A program made the translations under genes and the position numbers. From Epiperipatus broadwayi (lineage: Eukaryota > Onychophora > Udeonychophora > Euonychophora > Peripatidae), in NCBI GenBank assembly GCA_028023455.1, contig JAQFVV010000151.1, positions 1,459,001 through 1,523,000 on the forward strand: 64,000 nucleotides of DNA, given 5' to 3'. Numbering within the stretch: position 1 is the stretch's first letter; the number at the start of each line of letters is the position of its first letter. Under the pieces are notes generated by a model, which was given only the letters and a program-made list of their open reading frames with translations, was not told the origin of the DNA and did no database searches. This document shows positions 60,905-64,000 of this stretch, piece by piece.

Positions 60905-61095
60905 AAGATAGTAGCAAACCCGCCTGTCACGTCAAAAACGTGAGTTCGAACCCAGGTAAAACTTACGACTTTTTTTTTAAAATTGCAATCATGTTCAGAA
61001 TTTTACTTTCAGGTAGTCAACCTACAGTCAATCCGGATAATCATGTAATATTAGTCAGTAAATGAATATTTAGAATGGAAAATCAATCCAACCTG
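60905..61095 (+). mobile_element. SINE family 2 copy with tRNA-like head
   Basis: 'AGTAGCAAACCCGCCTGTCA' resembles the anticodon side of tRNA-Asp (GTC), and 'GTGAGTTCGAACCCAGG' supplies box B. The body, read in reverse, matches 26150-26380. The acceptor stem cannot be closed, so this is not a tRNA gene. Confidence 0.6.
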
Positions 61096-61214
61096 CACCA
61101 TTCATTAATGAATGGGTCTAGTGAATCCCCTTCTTCAATGTTCTGATAAGAGAAGATGGCTACTGCAGAGGTCTTTGCCAAGCAGTAAGCTATTTAAAAG
61201 ATGTATTATCTTCA

Positions 61215-61520
61215 TTATCATTTTCAATCATTATTGAGATACTGCAACATAAAGATCTCTCCAAAGAAAATCCAGTTTCTCTGATCCCTAGCCTCCTCAA
61301 CATACAAGCAAACTTCATTATTCCCTCCACCTATCTCACATGTGGTCTCTTTCTGGATCTTTTACAAATTCTTGGGATCCAAGTTTAAGACTTCAACTGT
61401 CCACCTATTATTATCTCTTCTAGTAATATGTGTATCCCAGCTCTGCTTTAGATCCTTAACTCTTTCAAGGATGTCAATGATAGCTGTTTGTTCTCTCACT
61501 ATATGTATTACATTTCTATC
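61215..61520 (-). mobile_element. RTE-like LINE, 3' end
   Basis: The plus strand shows the complement of the family tail: 'CATTATTGAGATACTGCAAC', 'CTCACATGTGGTCTCTTTCT', 'CTTGGGATCCAAGTTTAAGA', 'CTTCTAGTAATATGTGTATC'. A relatively well-preserved 3' fragment. Confidence 0.7.
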
Positions 61521-61698
61521 TATATTTTAAAGTTGAATCGTTCTACTATCTATATTTTAAATGTTGTGCTAAAAAGTAAATTGCACATAATACTCAATAG
61601 TGATACCAACTTGGTAGATTATAATACATACTGAGTAATAATACAATAAATTATTTGGAGACAGTAAAGTTTATAATCTTCAACTGCTTCTATATATA

Positions 61699-61873
61699 TA
61701 TCATACCATTTATAACTTTCTTAAAACATTCTCAATACTATTTTTTGTCTCAAAACTTTATTCTTACAGTTTTGACTGTCCTGCGATCATTATCAGAACA
61801 AAGTTTAAGAATAAAGTTTTGATACAAAAAATAATATTGTTAAAGTGTTTAAGAAAGTTATAAATGATATGAT
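61699..61873. repeat. Fold-back element, relative of 40547-40750
   Basis: 'ATCATACCATTTATAACTTT' and 'TTTTTTGTCTCAAAACTTTA' on the left are inverted as 'TAAAGTTTTGATACAAAAAA' and 'AAAGTTATAAATGATATGAT' on the right. The centre 'TTTTGACTGTCCTGCGATCA' corresponds to the centre of the 40.6-kb hairpin. Confidence 0.75.
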
Positions 61874-64000
61874 ATTTAAAAATAGAAATCAATACATAAG
61901 AAAAGGAAGAAGAAGAAAATTATATATATATAATATATTTATGATCTAACAGAAAAAATAACAACAAGGAAAAGTTGATATATATCAAAATGTATCACAA
62001 TTCTCTCTGGTCAATCCATAATATTTAAACAAAAATTATTTCTATATTATGCTATTCATGGACTTTCAAAAAAATGGCTAATCTAATCAAACATAATTGA
62101 GGATCTATACCTGAGGATAGCTCCAAATTATTTATGACTCTATATTCAAATAGATAGATAGATTCAAAGTCTTTCTATGGACAAAACTCAATCCAATATG
62201 GTTCTCACTCTCATCGTTTATACCATTTGATTAATAAAATAGATAAACTTAGGTTTTTATATTTTGTAACCTAAATGTAATTTCTAATTTTATTTATTTA
62301 TTAACTATATAGTTATTTGTTTAAGATATCATGAGTTATTGGGCAAATACACAAGATCTATTCAAATAACCAAACCATCTACCCTATTTTGGTTATGTAC
62401 ATTAGAAGTCTAATGCTACTGAAGGTTACATCTGGTGGTAATTTAGCTGCAGGCAGAACTTTCCAAAACAAGTAAACATAAGCAGCGAATATAGACAAAA
62501 TCTGTACACAACTATTCCGGATGGGCCATAGACCATGCATGATGTTATTTACTACAATATTAACTAAAATGCCAATACAGAATATTTATGAGACATGATT
62601 ATGCATGAGAACTAAAGCCTATCAAGACGTAAGAGAATAATTTCTGGATGTAAAGAAGTATAATAATTATTTTAAAATGCATTCGTGCGTATTTTGAACA
62701 TATATTGCTGGTTAGCATTTTAAAAAAATTGGTCTTTTTTTTTTTTCAATGTAATGAATTAAAATCAATTTTTAATTTAAATTTTTTTGCATGTCTATAG
62801 TGAAAAATAATAGCAAAACTGGAGATAAAGATTAATTGTACATTATGGTCCCCTGAAATAAAACTACAGTGAATATAAATGAATGACTTTGCAATAAATA
62901 TAAATTCTATAAAAAAAAAAAAAATCCATTAATAACTAATAGATAAGCAATTACAGTTATATTAAAGATTAAAAACAAAAAAGTACTTTAAAAAGCATTT
63001 AACTAAAGACCCCTCTATATTATTTCTAATTATTGCAGGTCCATAAATAGCTAACTTATTTATGATGGGGGCAAATGTTATAAATTTAAAATTATAAAAA
63101 TTATACCTTGTGGAATTCATGGAAAAAATTTGTACTTCATTTCACATGCTATCTATGACAGTTCCTTCATTATTAAATTCTCCCTGTGTGGTAGTATTTT
63201 AATGTTTTTAAAAAATGGATTGATAGTTCTCGACAATGTGTGTAAAACTGACCATGTGAAAAGCATGATTCTGCTAGGCAAAAGCCTGAGATATAAAGTA
63301 GCTGTTATTCCAGTCTATGCAATATGTAATATTTTTTTAATTAATTAGATCAATTTTTTGAATTAACATAAGATACAAAAAATATCTTCTGCTTCCATAG
63401 TGGTCATCCTACAAAAGCATTTCCATGAACTTCTACATAAAAGCATTTATAGCTAAAAGTTGATTTTATTTCAGAGCATACCCCTAAAGTTGATATTTCA
63501 GAGCATGCCTAGAGGTTGATGGAGAAATTAGTGTAAACAGAATACAGATGATAGTATGTACATCTTTGATATTTTCAAATAAAGCAAATTTTTTAAATCT
63601 TTACATAAAATAAAACACAATCCTTTTATTCTGATTTGCAGTTAGTGGGAAAAAGATTTCGTGAAATAAATCTAGTAAGCCTTGTATTGTCAAAATGTAC
63701 AATTCACAAATAGACCTTTATTGAACATCTAATACAATCAACTATGTAAGTAATACATTACAGAACTATATTTTATAATATTATGAATGAGATCAATTAA
63801 AACCCTCAATTAACTCACTATCTTCAACTGGCACATTTTGAAATAAACTAAAAGACTCAAATCTATTCTATTTGGGCATAGCACAGCTGATGAAAGAGAT
63901 ATATGAAATCAGCCCTATAAGTTTTGAATTGTAATTGTTCACAATTCAGAAGTTGATTATCTTATATCTTATTTAAGTAGAGGTCGCTTAAGTGCTATCA
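61874..64000. other. Upstream flank, nothing recognised
   Basis: AT-rich, with a short (GATA) run near 62150. No exon, RNA gene or family repeat identified. Confidence 0.4.

Noticed and set aside
60915-60965. tRNA-Asp gene.
   Set aside because: Anticodon-arm and box B resemblance only; the acceptor stem does not close and the body matches an interspersed repeat.

Overview
The window is AT-rich eukaryotic nuclear DNA from an invertebrate animal. Genes have introns, one of them about 31.7 kb, and the remaining sequence is mostly degraded retroelements, tRNA-derived SINEs, inverted repeats and tandem arrays. The one gene I can name reads like arthropod lowfat/LIX1, so an arthropod (possibly an arachnid) is my best guess; this rests on remembered family sequences and is weak.

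Genes. The minus strand carries three coding exons of a lowfat (lft/LIX1) homologue at 54733-54570, 22915-22775 and 21436-21023 (stop TAA). Splice phases match and the domain is complete, but the short N-terminal first exon(s) were not found and may lie upstream of the window. On the plus strand, two phase-matched exons (6678-6750 and 13522-13679, stop TGA) form the 3' end of a gene I do not recognise. The two genes are convergent, with about 7.3 kb between their stop codons.

Repeats. (1) At least ten 3'-end or RT-domain fragments of an RTE-like LINE, plus two or three other LINE remnants (3.05-3.86, 31.25-33.65 and 55.4-55.9 kb). (2) A broken Penelope-like element at 36.2-38.5 kb with reverse transcriptase, GIY-YIG endonuclease and inverted terminal repeats. 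(3) Three tRNA-derived SINE families, one of them amplified into a tandem array at 45.2-46.0 kb. (4) A pogo/Tigger-like non-autonomous DNA transposon with TA target duplications, inserted in an older repeat at 24.5-25.65 kb. (5) Several fold-back elements and minisatellites.

Most interesting. A repeat family at 5.8-6.3, 7.2-8.6 and 41.8-43.3 kb has units of about 455 bp arranged head-to-tail and then inverted, flanked by 13-14 bp direct repeats. Seven copies in it carry a 59-nt segment that folds on paper as a type I hammerhead ribozyme: CUGACGA and GAAA core, a self-complementary stem III ending in the cleavage triplet GUC, and a stem I of two helices around an internal loop. Tandem ribozyme-bearing units with target duplications resemble retrozymes or the terminal repeats of Penelope-like elements. 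A second, weaker hammerhead-like motif occurs in the fold-back at 30.4-30.8 kb and at 59.5 kb.
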